DNA of 64,000 nucleotides from Serinus canaria (Eukaryota; Chordata; Aves; Passeriformes; Fringillidae). The stretch covers positions 2,356,001 to 2,420,000 of the forward strand of contig NC_066338.1 of the NCBI RefSeq assembly GCF_022539315.1, in the 5' to 3' direction. How positions within the stretch are numbered: the stretch's first letter is position 1; the number at the start of each line of letters is the position of its first letter. Both the position numbers and the translations under genes were made by a program. The notes beneath the pieces were generated by a model. That model saw only the letters and a list, made by a program, of their open reading frames with translations, made no database searches and was not told the origin of the DNA. Below, one piece after another: positions 46,978 to 60,042 of the stretch.

Positions 46978-47956
46978 AGCCATGTGGCCAGAGAGATGTA
47001 GGTCAGGCCTGGGCCCAAGGGTGGAGGAGAACATTGCAAGGGCTTCGGGCAGCCATCATCCATTCCCCCCCTCCCCCGGAGAGAGGGAGAGAGAGAGAGA
47101 CAGAGCCGGTGCCTGTGATAGTGGCCCGGCGTGAAGGAGAAGGGGGGGTGCCCGGCAGGGCAGCCAGGCGTGGGAGTCCATGAACCAAACCGGCAGAGCC
47201 TGGGACTTTTAACCCTTCTGTGGAGGATGGAAACCTTGCAAATGCTGATTCCTCCTGAAGTTGATGAGATTGAGAGGATGTTGAGAAGAATGCTAGGTGG
47301 GAGGAGATGATGGAGTGGCCTTTGGCTGGACTTTTCTTGTATAGCCACAGCAGGACCCCCTTGTTTTCCTGTGACACAGAGACTGCATTCTAGGGGGAGG
47401 CGATGGCTCAGAGCCAGGAGAGTGCTGTGATGTGGAGGAGTGTGAACAGAGACGACAGGTGAGGAGGGTGGTGGTGGTGCCCTCCGCTTCGAAGAAGAGG
47501 AAGAGGAAGATGATCTCTGTTCAAGAGACCCCTCGGCCCCAGGGGGTGAAATTTGGGGGGGATAGGTGTCCCAAAAGGAGAGGGACTGTGCTCTTTTTGA
47601 AACTGGACAAAGTATCCTTAAAATGAAAAACCCTAGAAGCAGCTCTGATCCATGTGCAGTGGTGAGAGCACTGGACATGGAAGGAAGAAGTCACGATGGC
47701 AAAATGTTCTCCGGGCGGTGCCACATGTGACATGGAAACACGAGAAGTTTCGACTGTTTCCTGGGGAAGTCTGTGGTGCAAGAGGGAATTCTCTCTTCTC
47801 GAGGAATTGAGAACTGATTATCTAAAGGGTGGATTTGGTGGTAATGGAATTGGAAATCTAGGTGTGGGGGAGGAGGAAGAAATTTGGAAGGTTTTCATCT
47901 TGGGTTCTATGTGTTTTGTGTGTTTTCCTTAGTGTTTTCCTTTGTAGTTTTAGGTT

Positions 47957-47962
47957 AATAAA
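47957..47962 (+). promoter_or_regulatory. Polyadenylation signal of long LTR
   Basis: AATAAA followed by a T-rich run, 131 bp before the LTR end, as expected for the R region. Confidence 0.5.
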
Positions 47963-48093
47963 GTTTTTTTTTTCCTTTAAACCTCAAGTTGGAGCCTGCT
48001 CTGCTCTGTCTCTGATCACATCTCACAGTGGGTGCCAGGGAAGGAGGTGATCTCGTGGGGGCACGGGCATTGCGCCAGGCTCAAACCTTGACA

Positions 48094-49242
48094 GCGAACA
48101 AGCCGCTTCTTCGCCTCCGGCCGACAGAGAGCTCGGCAGATGCTGAGACGCGTTAAACGAAGGCGCAAAGCACCGGGATTGAGTGCACAGCTCTCAAACT
48201 TAGCCAGGACAAGAACTAATCACTTTCCAGACGTTTAAGCTTCGTTTAACAGACAAAGGGGAAAAGTTTTCAGACAACTTTTCTTTGCACCTTTCTGAAG
48301 CTATTTGAAGCACTCCGTGGGGAATCTTACTTTTTTTCCTAGTCTCGGAGCTAGTAAGAACTCGACTAGCTTTATGAAAAACGTCGAGGGATTCTTCCAG
48401 TGCTGGCACAGTTTTTTCTTGAGAGAAAGCCTGGAAAAGTTTTTTTGCTAAGATGTAGGCGGCAAGAGCCGCAGAAGACGGGTTACCGCAACTCGCCGAA
48501 GGTAGGTGCCGGTTCCCGGCGTCTATCGGCGGAAGACGCGGTCCGGAGCGCACAGCGACCGGCACAATGCCTTGTGCGCGAACAAGCCGCTTCTTCGCCT
48601 CCGGGCGAAGGAGAGCTCGGCAGATGCTGAGACGCGTTAAACGAAGGCGCAAAGCACCGGGATTGAGTGCACAGCTCTCAAACTGAGCCAGGACAAGAAC
48701 TAATCACTTTCCAGACGTTTAAGCTTCGTTTAACAGACGAAGGGGAAAAGTTCTCAGACTACTTTTCTTTGCGCCTTTCTAAGCTATTTGAAGCACTCCG
48801 TGGGGAATCTTACTTTTTTCTTAGTCTCGGAGCTAGTAAGAACTCGACTAGCTTTTGAAAAACGTCGAGGATTCTTCCTGTGCTGGCACAGTTTTTTCTT
48901 GAGAGAAAGCCTGGAAAAGCTTTTCCGCTAAGATGTAGACGGCAAGAGCCGCAGAAGACGGGTTACCGCCACTGGCCGAAGGTAGGTGCCGGTTCCCGAC
49001 GTCTTTCGGCAGAAGCCGCGGTCTGGAGGGCACAGCGACCGGCACAATGCCTTTTGCACGAAAAAGCCGCTTCTTCGCCTCCGGGCGACGGAGAGCTCGG
49101 CAGATGCTGAGACGTGTTAAACGAAGGCGCAAAGCACCGGGATTGAGTGCACGGCTCTCAAACTGAGCCAGGACAAGAACTAATCACTTTCCAGACGTTT
49201 AAGCTTCCTTTAACAGATGAAGGGAAAAAGTTCTTGGACAAC
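48094..49242. repeat. Satellite B, block 3b
   Basis: About 2.4 units continue the array after the LTR, resuming at GCGAACAAGCCGCTTC. The block ends at TTCTTGGACAAC, again the same position of the unit at which element E begins. Confidence 0.95.
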
Positions 49243-50488
49243 GCCACCACTTCTAAAATTCTATTTAGAAGTAAAAAAGAACCCATTCAAATAACTAAGT
49301 CTCTGTTCCCATCTGTATAAAAAAAGCAGTTCATTTCCTGCTTTCTTAGCCGATTCTTTAGCTTCTATTATTATGGCAACCTTTTCTTACTCTTCTAGAT
49401 TAGAGCCAAATTCTTACAGCATATGATGAAACATAGGTTTGCTGTATCTTTTATATCCTATATTCTATATCTTATATTCTTACATACAGAAGTCCAGCAC
49501 GGAATTCAGACCTTAAAAGAAGCGTCTGTAGAACAAGATTCAGCACAACGTTGGGACATATAAGCTATTTTTCAGAAAAAGCGGCCAAACGGAAACTTTT
49601 TAGACTTCTATACGATCATGTCTGCTTGCTCCCAGAACCTGACCTAAGTTGCTGGAAACTAGCTGCAATATTACTGTAAGCAGTGCTGTGAATGTAGGAC
49701 ATCGTCATTCTTCTCTTCCATTGAAAACCTCAAGTGGAGTCGCCTCACTTCTGTTCAAAATTATGGATTTCTTTGCAAACTGGTAAAATAATGATAAATA
49801 AAGTATTCTGTTCCTGAAGTTTGAACCTAATGTTCAAAACGAAAAAGAAAAAAACATTCAGATATGGTCTGCAATAATACAGCAGAGAGAAGATTAACCA
49901 GACTGGCCTACAAAAGAAAGAAGTGAAGCAGAATTTGGCATATTGGAATACCTTGTGATGAATGATTCAAATAAATCAAGAAATTAAAAATAACCTATTC
50001 AAATTCAATCAGTGATGGACAGATAGAGAAAAAGGACTAATTACTACTAATATTTCTTTCATTCTCCAACAAGAAGTGCAATGATCCTCTTGAATGCACA
50101 GAAGATTGTTGGAAAAGACAGCAGCCTTCTTCTTGCCAACATATTCCTCAGAACTCCAGGAGACAAATCATTTGAGCTATGAGGAGCTTTCTCTCTGTCA
50201 AACTTCCAGAGCATAGCCAATATTATCTTCCTTTAGGGATCCTCGCCTCTCTAGGGGAGTGGTGGATAGTCTACAGCCCCGGTACATCAGCCAGACACTC
50301 CGCCTTATTTCCCATGGCTTCTGCAGCAAGGACATAATCTCCACTGCCTTTCTAGCCAAAATATATGCAAGGCACAACAAAGAACATAGCCAAAACCTTG
50401 AGCACAGCTTATGGGCTTTGAAAGAAAAATCTCAGGATGGCAATACGGATCTTCTGATCCAAACCATCAGGAAACCTTTCTTTAGAGG

Positions 50489-51140
50489 TGTTGGGAAAGA
50501 TGAAAGTTTGACAAGAAAGTCTCACAGATATGAATGCTTGGCAGAAAGATTTTTGAATGTGGAGTCTGAAGAAAGAATAGAGTTGGAAGCAAGTTTTCAT
50601 CTAGAAGGAAAGAATTGCTGAGCCAGTCTTACTGGATAACCAAGGAGGCAAAAGGTATGTTAGTTAGAAGGGGCTTTTATGACTTAGAGCAAAGGATAAA
50701 CCCACCCCAAAGAAGAAGATGATTTCACCAAGCTGGAAGATAGCACAGGCAAACAAGTCAGCAATGTGGCAAGCAGAAAAAAGGTCTCCCAATGTTCCAC
50801 TGCCAAGAAAACTGAAAAAAACTTTCAGCTTCAACTGTAATGTACTGACTTTTAGGGAGTGGAGAATAGTAACATGACTATGGTAATTAGAGTAGTTATG
50901 ATAGGCTATAGATAAGAGCTAAGGGATAGATTGGTTCTACTGTATGAAGATGCTCAGCAAAGTATATAATGCATTGTAACCAAAACCAAAGGCTCTCCAG
51001 GCCTGCCTGCAGCTAGAGCTGACAGGTGTAGGTACAGGCTCTGTCACCCACCACCCTGGGCTGCTGCAATGTCTTGGATGGAATAAACTGCCTTTTGGAG
51101 AGCCTCCTGGAGTCCCGCATCCCTCAATTAGGCTCTTACA
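50489..51140 (+). mobile_element. LTR nested in E3
   Basis: Counterpart of 14454-15106, with the same ends and flanking pentamers. Confidence 0.75.
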
Positions 51141-52665
51141 TGAGGTGAAAAACTCTTCTGTGTATTGAAAAAAAAAATAGCTATGTAATCTAGAGTTGCA
51201 TGACCCAATATTTCTATTGAATAGGAACAATTTTTATCAATATTATGGATCCACTTCTTTTCAGTGTGTTTGGTAAAAAACGTCAAGTATCCTTTAAAAG
51301 GAATTATTGGATGCGTACTGAGTACTACGGATTAGTTAAGGTGTTGGTTTGGCATGGCTTGGTTTTTGGTGGGGAGGGAAGAAGTCAGCCACAGAAGTGA
51401 TTTTTTGTGGAAAGCTCCTAGAAACTTCCTCCATGCCTGGCAAAGTGAATCCCTGCTTGGCACTAAGAACAGACATGCTGCTAAGCCAATTCCAGAAGCT
51501 GGTAGTGCCTCGGTGATATATTTAAGAAGGAAATCAAAACTGCAGCCAGTTGAATTTGAAGTTGGGAAACTTTTGGGTTGGCACCTCTCCTGGTTTGAAA
51601 GCAAAACCAGTGAGACACTCTGCTGCAGAGGGTGTTTATTATTGTAATGCAGTTCTCGTAGTCCCTTTTATAATCCTTCCTATTTGTGCTGTTCTAGCAT
51701 ATGTTATTATTAATGGATTGTTCCTTTCCCCCCTGCAGTGTTGGTTTTTCCCCATAGACCTGCCCTTTTGTTCCCTGTTCCTTCTCCCATTGAACATCAA
51801 CCCCTCCCCAAGCCTGCCCCTTTCTCTAGAAACTTCCCTATCAATTTTGTGCCCTTCGAAACCCCATTGGTTTGTTCAAGTTATTCTCCTCCCTTGTAGT
51901 CCCCCTACTGGTTTAAACATTGTGTTCCCCGCCTTGTGTTCCACCCCCACTTTCTCCCAGTTGCTTCAAGATTGTATCCTCCCCTGGGACCTCCCCCCTT
52001 TTAGAAATTGATGTTTGGCTCGGTTCCCTGGGCCAGGGTCTCCCGGCCAGCGCCTGTTGGGTTTGGGGGCGTTGCTTCCCTTGCCGGGACCTGGACCTTC
52101 GTTCTGTGAGCCAGGTCTGGGCTCTCTATTCCTACCATGGGGTGCAGGGCCCCCTGAAAATGGTGGCTGGTGGATCAGCCTGTTTGGGGTCTCAGTGGAC
52201 CACTCTCTGCTACAGCTCTTTCAAAAGAAAAAAAAAAAAAACCAAAAAGAAAAACAAACAAAAAACCAAAAAAAATTAATTAAAAAGGGTTGAAAGAGCT
52301 GGCAGCTCAAAAAATTTTTACAAGACTGTTTCAGGACAAAAGGGACTTTCCACACTGTCAAAGAGGAACATCTTCAGTTTGGACTTTTTCCTGAAACTCA
52401 GCTGTTTGGACTTGAAGCAATGAACTTTCCTTGGCCTGTTTTTGCATTTTCTTCTATTTTAAGATTGTTTTGGTGATGTGATGGGAATTTGGTGTTCTGC
52501 AGGTGAAGAATTTCCCTGATGGTTCCACACCAGCATTTGAATGATATTTTGATTGGCAAAACATAACAAAAAATGCCTCTCAGATGTTTGTTCTTTCCTC
52601 TGCTTGGTCCAGCAGATGAAATTGCAAACATTTTTCTTTTTAATTGCTTTTTAAGATAAAAATGG

Positions 52666-53055
52666 TGAGATGTCACCAACATATTATATGACAAATCCTT
52701 TACTTAGGATTTTTTCCTCTCCTGAGAGCTGAGAGCCTCAGGAACAAACTGTAAACAATTCTAACCTGCTACTGTGGAATGCAACGGGGAGAAATCTGTG
52801 ATTGGCCCTGTCAGACTGTTTGCAATTAAGAGCCTATCACAGGACACCTGTTCTGCTGGTCTCAGTCTGAGAAGACCTGAGTTTACATACTATTCTATTC
52901 TTAGCATAGCCTTGTAGTGAAACCTTTCTCTTTATTCTTTTAGCATAGTTTTTATATCTTATATACAATATAAAAATAAATCAAGCCTTCTGATGCATGG
53001 AGCCAAATGTCTCGTCTCTTCCCTCATCCTGGGACCCCAGGAAAACCATGTAACA
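52666..53055 (+). mobile_element. 3' LTR closing E3
   Basis: Counterpart of 16633-17021. It starts TGAGATGTCACC after a weaker purine tract (AAAAATGG) and ends CCATGTAACA. Confidence 0.7.
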
Positions 53056-56000
53056 GGTGCCAGCTTGCGTCTGGGAGGCATCCTGCGCAATGCAGAATTT
53101 TAGGAGCCAGAAGGCTGCTCTGAGCCTCAGGTCCTGGATCAACCATGCAGCCCCTTTCCCTGGAAACAAAGCTCACTAACCCTGGTTCACGGCGTCAGAT
53201 TGCAGGAGGTACTTGGCACTCTCAAACCAGCCAGAGTTGGCACTGGTGCCAGCTTGGTGCTGGAAGGCATCATGTGCAATGCAGACTTTTAAGAGGCAGA
53301 AGGCTGCTCTGAGCCACAGGCCCTGGAACAAAATCTTTGCCCCATTTCCCAGGTTTGGAAAACTCACCAACCCTAGTTCTAGGAGTCAGTTTGCAGGAGG
53401 TACTTGGCACTCTCAAACGAGCCCAAGTTTGAACTGGTGCCAGCTTGGTCCTGGGAGGCATCCTGCACAATGCGGAATTTTTTGAGCCAGAAGGCTGCTC
53501 AGAGCCACAGACCACAGAACAAAAATCGCTGCCCCTTTCCCAGGAAACAAAGCTCACTAACCCTGGTTCATGTTGTCAGATTGCAGGAGGTACTTGGAAC
53601 TCTCAAACCAGCCAGAGTTGGCACTGGTGCCAGCTTGGTCCTTGGAGGCATCCTGCGCAATGCGGAATTTTTTGAGCCAGAAGGCTGCTCAGAGCCACAG
53701 GCCCTGGAACACAACACCTCCCGTTTCTCTGAAGAAACAAGACGCACCAACCCTGGTTCTAGGGGTCAGTTTGCAGGAGGTTCTTGACACTCTCAAACCA
53801 GCCCAAGTTTGCACAGCTGCCAGCTTCGTCCTGGAAGGCATCCTGTGCAATGCGGAGTTTCAGGAGAGAGTAGGCTGCTCCGAGCCACAGGCCCTGGAAC
53901 AACAAACGTTGCCCCTTTTCCCTGGAAACATAGCTCACCAAACCTGGTTCTTGTTTTCAGATTGCAGGAGGTACTTGGCACTCTCAAACCAGCCCAAGTG
54001 GGCACTGGTGGAAGTTTGGTCCTTGGAGGCCTCCTGCATAATGCGGAATTTTTTGAGCCAGAATGCTGCTCAGGGCCACAGGCCCTGGAATACCAACACG
54101 GCCCGTTTTCCTGGACAAACAAGACTCACCAACCCTGGTTCTAGGTGTCAGTTTGCAGGAATTACTTGGCACTCTCAAACAAGCCCACGTTTGCACTGCT
54201 GCCAACTTGTGTCTATGAGGCATCCTGCACAATGCGGAATTTTAGGACAGAGTAGGCTGCTTCGAGCCACAGGCCCTGGAACAACCAACTCTGCCCCTTT
54301 TCCCTGGAAATATAGCTCACCAAACCTGGCTCTAGGTTTCAGGATGAAGGAGGTACTTGGCACTCTCAAACCAGCCCGAGTTGGCACTGGTGCCAATTTG
54401 GTCCTTGGAGACATCCTGCGCAATGCGGAATTTTTTGAGCCAGAAGGCTGCTCAGAGCCACAGGCCCTGGAACACCAACACCGCCTGTTTTCCTGAAGAA
54501 ACAAGACTCACCAACTCTGATTCCAGGGGTCAGTTTGCAGGAGGTACTTGGAACTCTCAAACCAGCCCAAGTTTACACTGGTGCCAGCTTGGTCTTTGGA
54601 GGCATCCTGCACAATGCAGAATTTTAGGAGCCAGAAGGCTGCGCTGAGCCACAAGCCCTGGGACACCAACGCAACGCTGCACCTTTTACCTGGAAGCAAG
54701 ACTCACCAACCCTGGTTCTTGGAGTCAGTTTTCAGGAGGTACTTGGCACTCTCAAACCAGCCTGACTTGGCACTGCTGCCAGCTTGGTCCTGGGAGGCAT
54801 CCTGCGCAATGCAGAATTTTAGGAGCTATAGGATGCTCCGAGTACAAGGCCCTGGAACACCAACAACGCCAGTTTTCCTGGAGAAACAAGACGCACCAAC
54901 CCTGGTTCTTGGTGTCAGTTTTCAGGAGGTACTTGGCACTCTCAACCCAGCCCAAGCTGGTACTGGTGCCAGCTTGGTCCATCGAGGCCTCCTGCGCAAT
55001 GCAGAATTTTAGGAGCCAGAAGGCTGCTCAGAGCCTCAAACACTGGAACAAAAACTTTGCCCGTTTTCACAGGTTTGTAATACTCACCAACCCCAATTCT
55101 AGGAGTCAGTTTGCAGGAGGTACTTGGTACTCTCAAACCAGCCCAAGTTGGCACTGGTGCCTAATTGGGTCTGGGAGGCATCCTGCGCAATGCGGAATTT
55201 TAGGAGTGAGTATGCTGCTCCGAGCCACAGGCCCTGGAACAAATAACGCTGCCCCTTTTCCCTGGAAACATAGCTCAGCAACCCTGGTTCTAGGTTTCAC
55301 ATTGAAGGAGGTACGTGGCACTCTCATACTAGCCTGCCTTGGCCCTGGTGCCAGCTTGGTCCTGGGAGGCATCCTGCGCAATGCAGAATTTTTTGAGCCA
55401 GAAGGCTGCTCCGAGTACCAGGCCCTGGAACATCATCAACGCCCGTTTTCCTGGAGAAAAAAGATGCACCAACCCTGGTTCTAGGGGTCAGTTTTCAGGA
55501 GGTACTTGGCACTCTCAAACCAGCCCAAGTGGGCACTGGTGCCAGCTTGCCTCTGGGAGGCATCCTGCGCAATGCGGAATTTTTGAGCCAGAAGGCTGCT
55601 CCGAGCTTCAGGCCCGGGAACAGCAATGCTGCCCTTTTCCCAGGAAACAAGACTCACTAACAATGGTCCATGGTGTCAGATTGCAGGAGGTATTTGGCAC
55701 TCTCAAATCAGCCCAATTTTCCACTGGTGCCAGATTAGCGTTTTTTTTTTCTTCCACTTCGGACCCCCCTTTCCTGAAGGCATCCTGCCAGAACCGGAAT
55801 TATGGAGTCAGAAGGCTGTTGAGCCATGGAGCACCATGGAACCACCCAAACGCAAAAGGCTGCCCGTATCCGTTGTAAACAAGACTCACCAACCATGGTC
55901 ATGGTTCAGTTTTGCGGAGGTACTTGGCATTCTCAATCCAGCCAGAGTTGGCACTTGTGCCAGCTTGGGCCTGGGAGGTCTCCTTCGCAATGCCGAATTT

Positions 56001-59000
56001 TAGGAGCCAGAAGGCTGCTCTGAGCCACAAGCCTTGGAACACCAACGTAACGCTGCACCTTTTTCCTGGAAGCAAGACTCACCAACACTGGTTCTTGGAG
56101 TCAGTTTTCATGAGGTACTTGACACTCTCAAACGAGCCTGACTCTGCACTGATGCCAGCTTGCTCTTGGGAGGCATCCTGCACAATGCAGAATTTATGGA
56201 GCCAGAAGGCTGCTCCGAGTACCAGGCCCTGGAACACCAACAACGCCCGTTTTCCTGGAGAAACAAGACGCACCAACCCTGGTTCTAGGTGTCAGTTTTC
56301 ATGAGGTACTTGACACTCTCAAACCAGCCAGAGTTGGCACTGCTGCCTGTTTGGTCCTGGGAGGCATCGTGCGCAATGCGGAATTTTAGGAGCCAGAAGG
56401 CCGATCAGAGCCCCAAGCCCTGGAACAAAAACATTGCCCCATTTCCCAGGTATGTAAAACTCACCAACCCTGGTTCTTGGAGTCAGTTTTCAGGAGGTAC
56501 TTGGCACTCTCAAACAAGCCCAATTTGGCACTTGTGCCAGCTTGGTCCTGGGAGGCATCCTGCACAATGCGGAATTTTAGGAGCCAGAATGCTGCTCAGA
56601 GCCACAAGCCCTGGAATACCAACGCAACGCTGCACCCTTTTCCTGGAAGCAAGAATAACCAACCCTGGTTCTAGGGGTCAGTTTTCAGGAGGTACTTGGC
56701 ACTCTCAAACCAGCCCAAGGTTGCACTGCTGCCAGCTTGGTCCTGGGAGGCATCCTGCGTAATGCGTAATTTTTGGATCCAGAAGGCTGCTCCGAGCCAC
56801 AGGCCCTGGAACAACCAACGCTGCCCATTTTCCCAGGAAACATAGCTCACCAAACCTGGTACTAGGTTTCAGATTGAAGGAGGTTCTTGGCACTATCAAA
56901 CCAGCCCAACTGGGCACTGGTACCAGATTGGTCCTTGGAGGCATCCTGCACAATGCGGAATTTTAGGAGCCAGAATGCCGCTCTGAGCCACAGGCCCTCG
57001 ATCAAAAATGCGGCCCCTTTCCCTGGAAACACAGGTCACTAGCCGTGGTTCATGGTGTCAGATTGCAGGAGGTACTTGGCACTCTCAAACCAGCCCAAGT
57101 TGGCACTGCTGCCAGCTTGCCTCTCGGAGGCCTCCTGGTCATTGCGGAATTTTTTGAGCCAGAATGCTCCTCCGAGTACCTGGCCCTGGAACATCAACAA
57201 TGCCCGTTTTCATGGAGAAAAAATGCTTACCAACCTTCGTTCCAGGTGTCAGTTTTCAGGAGGTACTTGGCACTCTCAAACAAGCCCAATTTGGCACTTG
57301 TGCCAGCTTGGTCCTGGGAGGCATCCTGCGCAATGCGGAATTTTTGAGCCAGAAAGCTGCTCCGAGCTTCAGGCCCGGGAACACCAATGCTGCCCTTTTC
57401 CCAGGAAACAAGACTCACTAACAATGGTCCATGGTGTCAGATTGCAGGAGGTACTTGGCACTCTCAAATCAGCCCAATTTTCCACTGGTGCCAGATTAGT
57501 CCTGGAAGGCATCCTGCACAAGGTGGAATTTTAAGGAGCCAGAAGGCTTCTCAGAGCCACAGGCCCTGGAACACCAACGAACGCTGCCCGTTTTCCCTGG
57601 AAACAAGACTCAGCAACCCTGGTTCATGGTTTCAGTTTGCAGGAGGTACTTGGCATTCTCAATCCAGCCAGAGTTGGCACTGGTGCCAGCTTGGTCCATC
57701 GAGGCCTCCTGCACAATGCAGAATTTTTTGAGACAGACGGCTGCTATGAGCCACAAGCCCTGGAACAAAAACTTTGCCCCATTTCCCAGGTTTGGAAAAC
57801 TCACCAACCCTAGTTCTAGGAGTCAGTTTGCAGGAGGTACTTGGCACTCTCAAACCAGCCTGACTTGGCACTGGTGCCAGCTTGGTCCTTGGAGGCATCC
57901 TGGGCAATGGGGAATTTTTTCAGCCAGAAGGCTGCTCAGAGCCACAGGCCCTGGAACACCAACACCGCCCGTTTTCCTGAAGAAACAAGACTCACCAACT
58001 CCGGTTCTAGGGGTCAGTTTGCAGGAGGTACTGGGCACTCTCAAGCAAGCCATAGTTGGCACTGGTGCCAGCTTGGTCCTGGGAGGCATCCTGCACAATG
58101 CGGAATTTTAGGAGCCAGAAGGCTGCTCTGAGCCGCAGGCCCTGGTAACCAATGCTGCCCCTTTCCCTGGCAACAAAGCTCACTAAACCTGGTTCATGGT
58201 GTCAGATTGCAGGAGGTACTTGGCACTCTCAAACCAGCCCAAGTAGGCACTGGTGCCAGCTTGTTCATTGGAGGCATCCTGCACAATGCCGAATTTTAGG
58301 AGCCAGAAGGCTGCTCTGAGCCACAGGCCCTGGATCACCAATGCTGCCCCTTTCCCTGGAAACAAAGCTCACTAACCCTGGTTCATGGTGTTAGATTGCA
58401 GGACGTACTTGGCACTCTCAAACCAGCCCAAGTTGGCACTGGTGCCAGCTTACTTCTGGGAGGCGTCCTGTGCAATGCGGAATTTTTTGACCCAGATGGC
58501 TGCTCAGAGCCACATGCCCTAGAACACCAATGCTGCCCTTTTCCCAGGAAACAAAACTCACTAACACTGGTCCATGGTGTCAGATTGCAGGAGGTACTTG
58601 GCACTCTCAAACAAGCCCAAGTTGGCACTGGTGCAAGCTTGGGTCTGGGAGGCATCCTGCGCAATTCGGAATTTAAGGAGAGAGTAGGCTGCTCTGAGCC
58701 ACATGCCCTGAAACAACCAACGCTGCCCCTTTTCCCTGGAAACATAGCTCAGCAACCCTGGTTCTAGGTTTCAGATTGAAGGAGGTACTTGGCACACTGA
58801 AAGCAGCCTGCCTTGGCACTGGTGCCAGCTTGGTCCTGGGAGGCATCCTGCGCAATGCAGAATTTTAGGAGCCAAAAGGCTGCTCTGAGCCACAAGCCCT
58901 GGATCACCAAGGCAACGGTGCACTTTTTTCCTGGAAGCAAGACTCACCAACCCTGGTTCTTGGAGTCAGTTTTCAGGTGGTACTTGGCACACTGAAAGCA

Positions 59001-59591
59001 GCCTGCCTTGGCACTGGTGCCAGCTTCGTCTTGGGAGGCATCCTGCGCAATGCAGAATTTTAGGAGCCAGAAGGCCGCTCCGAGTACCAGGCCCTGGAAC
59101 ACCAACAGCGCCCGTTTTCCTGGAGAAACAAGACGCACCAACCCTGGTTCTAGGTGTCAGTTTTCAGGAGGTACTTGGCACTCTCAAACCAGCCAGAGTT
59201 GGCACTGGTGCCTGCTTGTTCCTGGGAGTCATCGTGCGCAATGCGGAATTTTAGGAGCCAGAAGGCTGCTCTGAGCCACAGGCCCTGGAACAAAATCTTT
59301 GTCGCATTTCCCAGGTTTATAAAACTCAGCAACCCCAGTTCTAGTAGTCAGTTTGCAGGAGGTACTTGGCACTCTCAAACCAGCCCAAGGTGGCACTTCG
59401 TCCAGCTTGGGTATGGGAGGCATCCTGCGCAATGCAGAATTTTAGGAGAGAGTAGGTTGCTCTGAGCCACAGGCCCTGGAACCCTAATGCTGCCCTTTTC
59501 CCAGGGAACAAGACTCACTAACCCTGGTCCGTGGTGTCAGATTGCAGGAGGTACTTGGCCCTCTAAGACCAGCCCAAGCTTCCACTGGTGC
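53056..59591. repeat. Satellite C, block 3a
   Basis: About 34 units of the 191-bp repeat with the same five cassette types as block 1, in a different order. One unit near 55735-55900 is badly disordered: a T10 run, then CTTCCACTTCGG and CCCCCCTTTCC, with many small indels after it. Units with CTCTGGGAGG and TTTTTTGAGCC variants recur as in block 1. No coding sequence. Confidence 0.95.
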
Positions 59592-60042
59592 TGTTGCCCG
59601 ATCCGAAGAAAACACAAAACAACCGGAGTTGCTTTATGCGGTTCTTTATTAGGGCCCGGGAGCCTGAGGACTTTCGTCCAAACTCAGAGCCCCATCTTGC
59701 GACAAAATTTACAGGGTTTATATACTTTTCTTAACAGGATTGCTTCATCTGATCTATGTGCATCGATAAGCATCTTTAGAGGTATACTGAGATTTATTAG
59801 GTACCTCATGACATTTGTTACTTAGCCAAAAGGAACATTCCATAGATAATGTTAGGTACATTCCCAAGATAATATTTTCTCTCGATCTACCATGCACTAA
59901 AGTTCACTTAAAGTTTACCGGGCCTACTGTGGCCTTAGCATAACTACTGCTACTCATGCTAACTATCATATTGTTTCACTAATCTAGACATCTATCTATT
60001 AACTAAAATACATTTTTCAATAATTTTCGAACTTCTGCAACA
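59592..60042 (-). mobile_element. Solo LTR (451 bp) with perfect 4-bp target duplication, minus strand
   Basis: On minus it runs from TGTTGCAGAAGTTCGAAAAT to CTTCGGATCGGGCAACA. Minus-strand TATATAAA is at 59717-59724 and AATAAA at 59645-59650, 67 bp apart, giving the U3-R-U5 order expected of an LTR. GTGC occurs directly on both sides, and the satellite is exactly in register once one GTGC is removed, so this is a clean insertion followed by LTR-LTR loss of the interior. A 4-bp duplication is usual for ERV1-like elements, by general knowledge. The family is not recognised. Confidence 0.9.
59717..59724 (-). promoter_or_regulatory. TATA box of LTR
   Basis: TATATAAA on the minus strand, upstream of the AATAAA at 59645-59650. 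A plausible U3 core promoter, with activity unknown. Confidence 0.45.

Larger units (their letters stand above)
46753..48093 (+). mobile_element. Long solo LTR (1,341 bp), plus strand
   Basis: It runs from TGTTGTGGTTTAAGAGG to CAGGCTCAAACCTTGACA with AATAAA at 47957-47962. Left flank ACGAA and right flank GCGAA form a 5-bp target duplication with one mismatch, and satellite B is in register across the insertion. It contains a quadruplex-type G run (46958-46977) and a GAGAGG-rich tract near 47080-47105. The family matches the minus-strand LTR at 43899-45144. The 266-codon antisense frame (46878-47678) lies over C-rich and TTC-rich low-complexity sequence and resembles no protein I know. Confidence 0.87.
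49243..53055 (+). mobile_element. Composite element E, copy 3
   Basis: 3,813 bp, within 2 bp of the length of copy 1, with the same internal order of modules and mostly substitution differences. It lacks the 79-bp segment of copy 2. In several places it agrees with copy 2 against copy 1 (for example CTGCAGCTAGAGCTGACAG at about 51006), so the three copies do not form a simple tree and may exchange sequence. Confidence 0.86.

Noticed and set aside
46878..47678. 266-codon antisense frame in the long LTR (and 219 codons at 44360-45019)
   Set aside because: It lies wholly in an LTR over skewed C-rich and TTC-rich sequence. The predicted product is low-complexity Ser/Pro/Leu with no recognisable domain.
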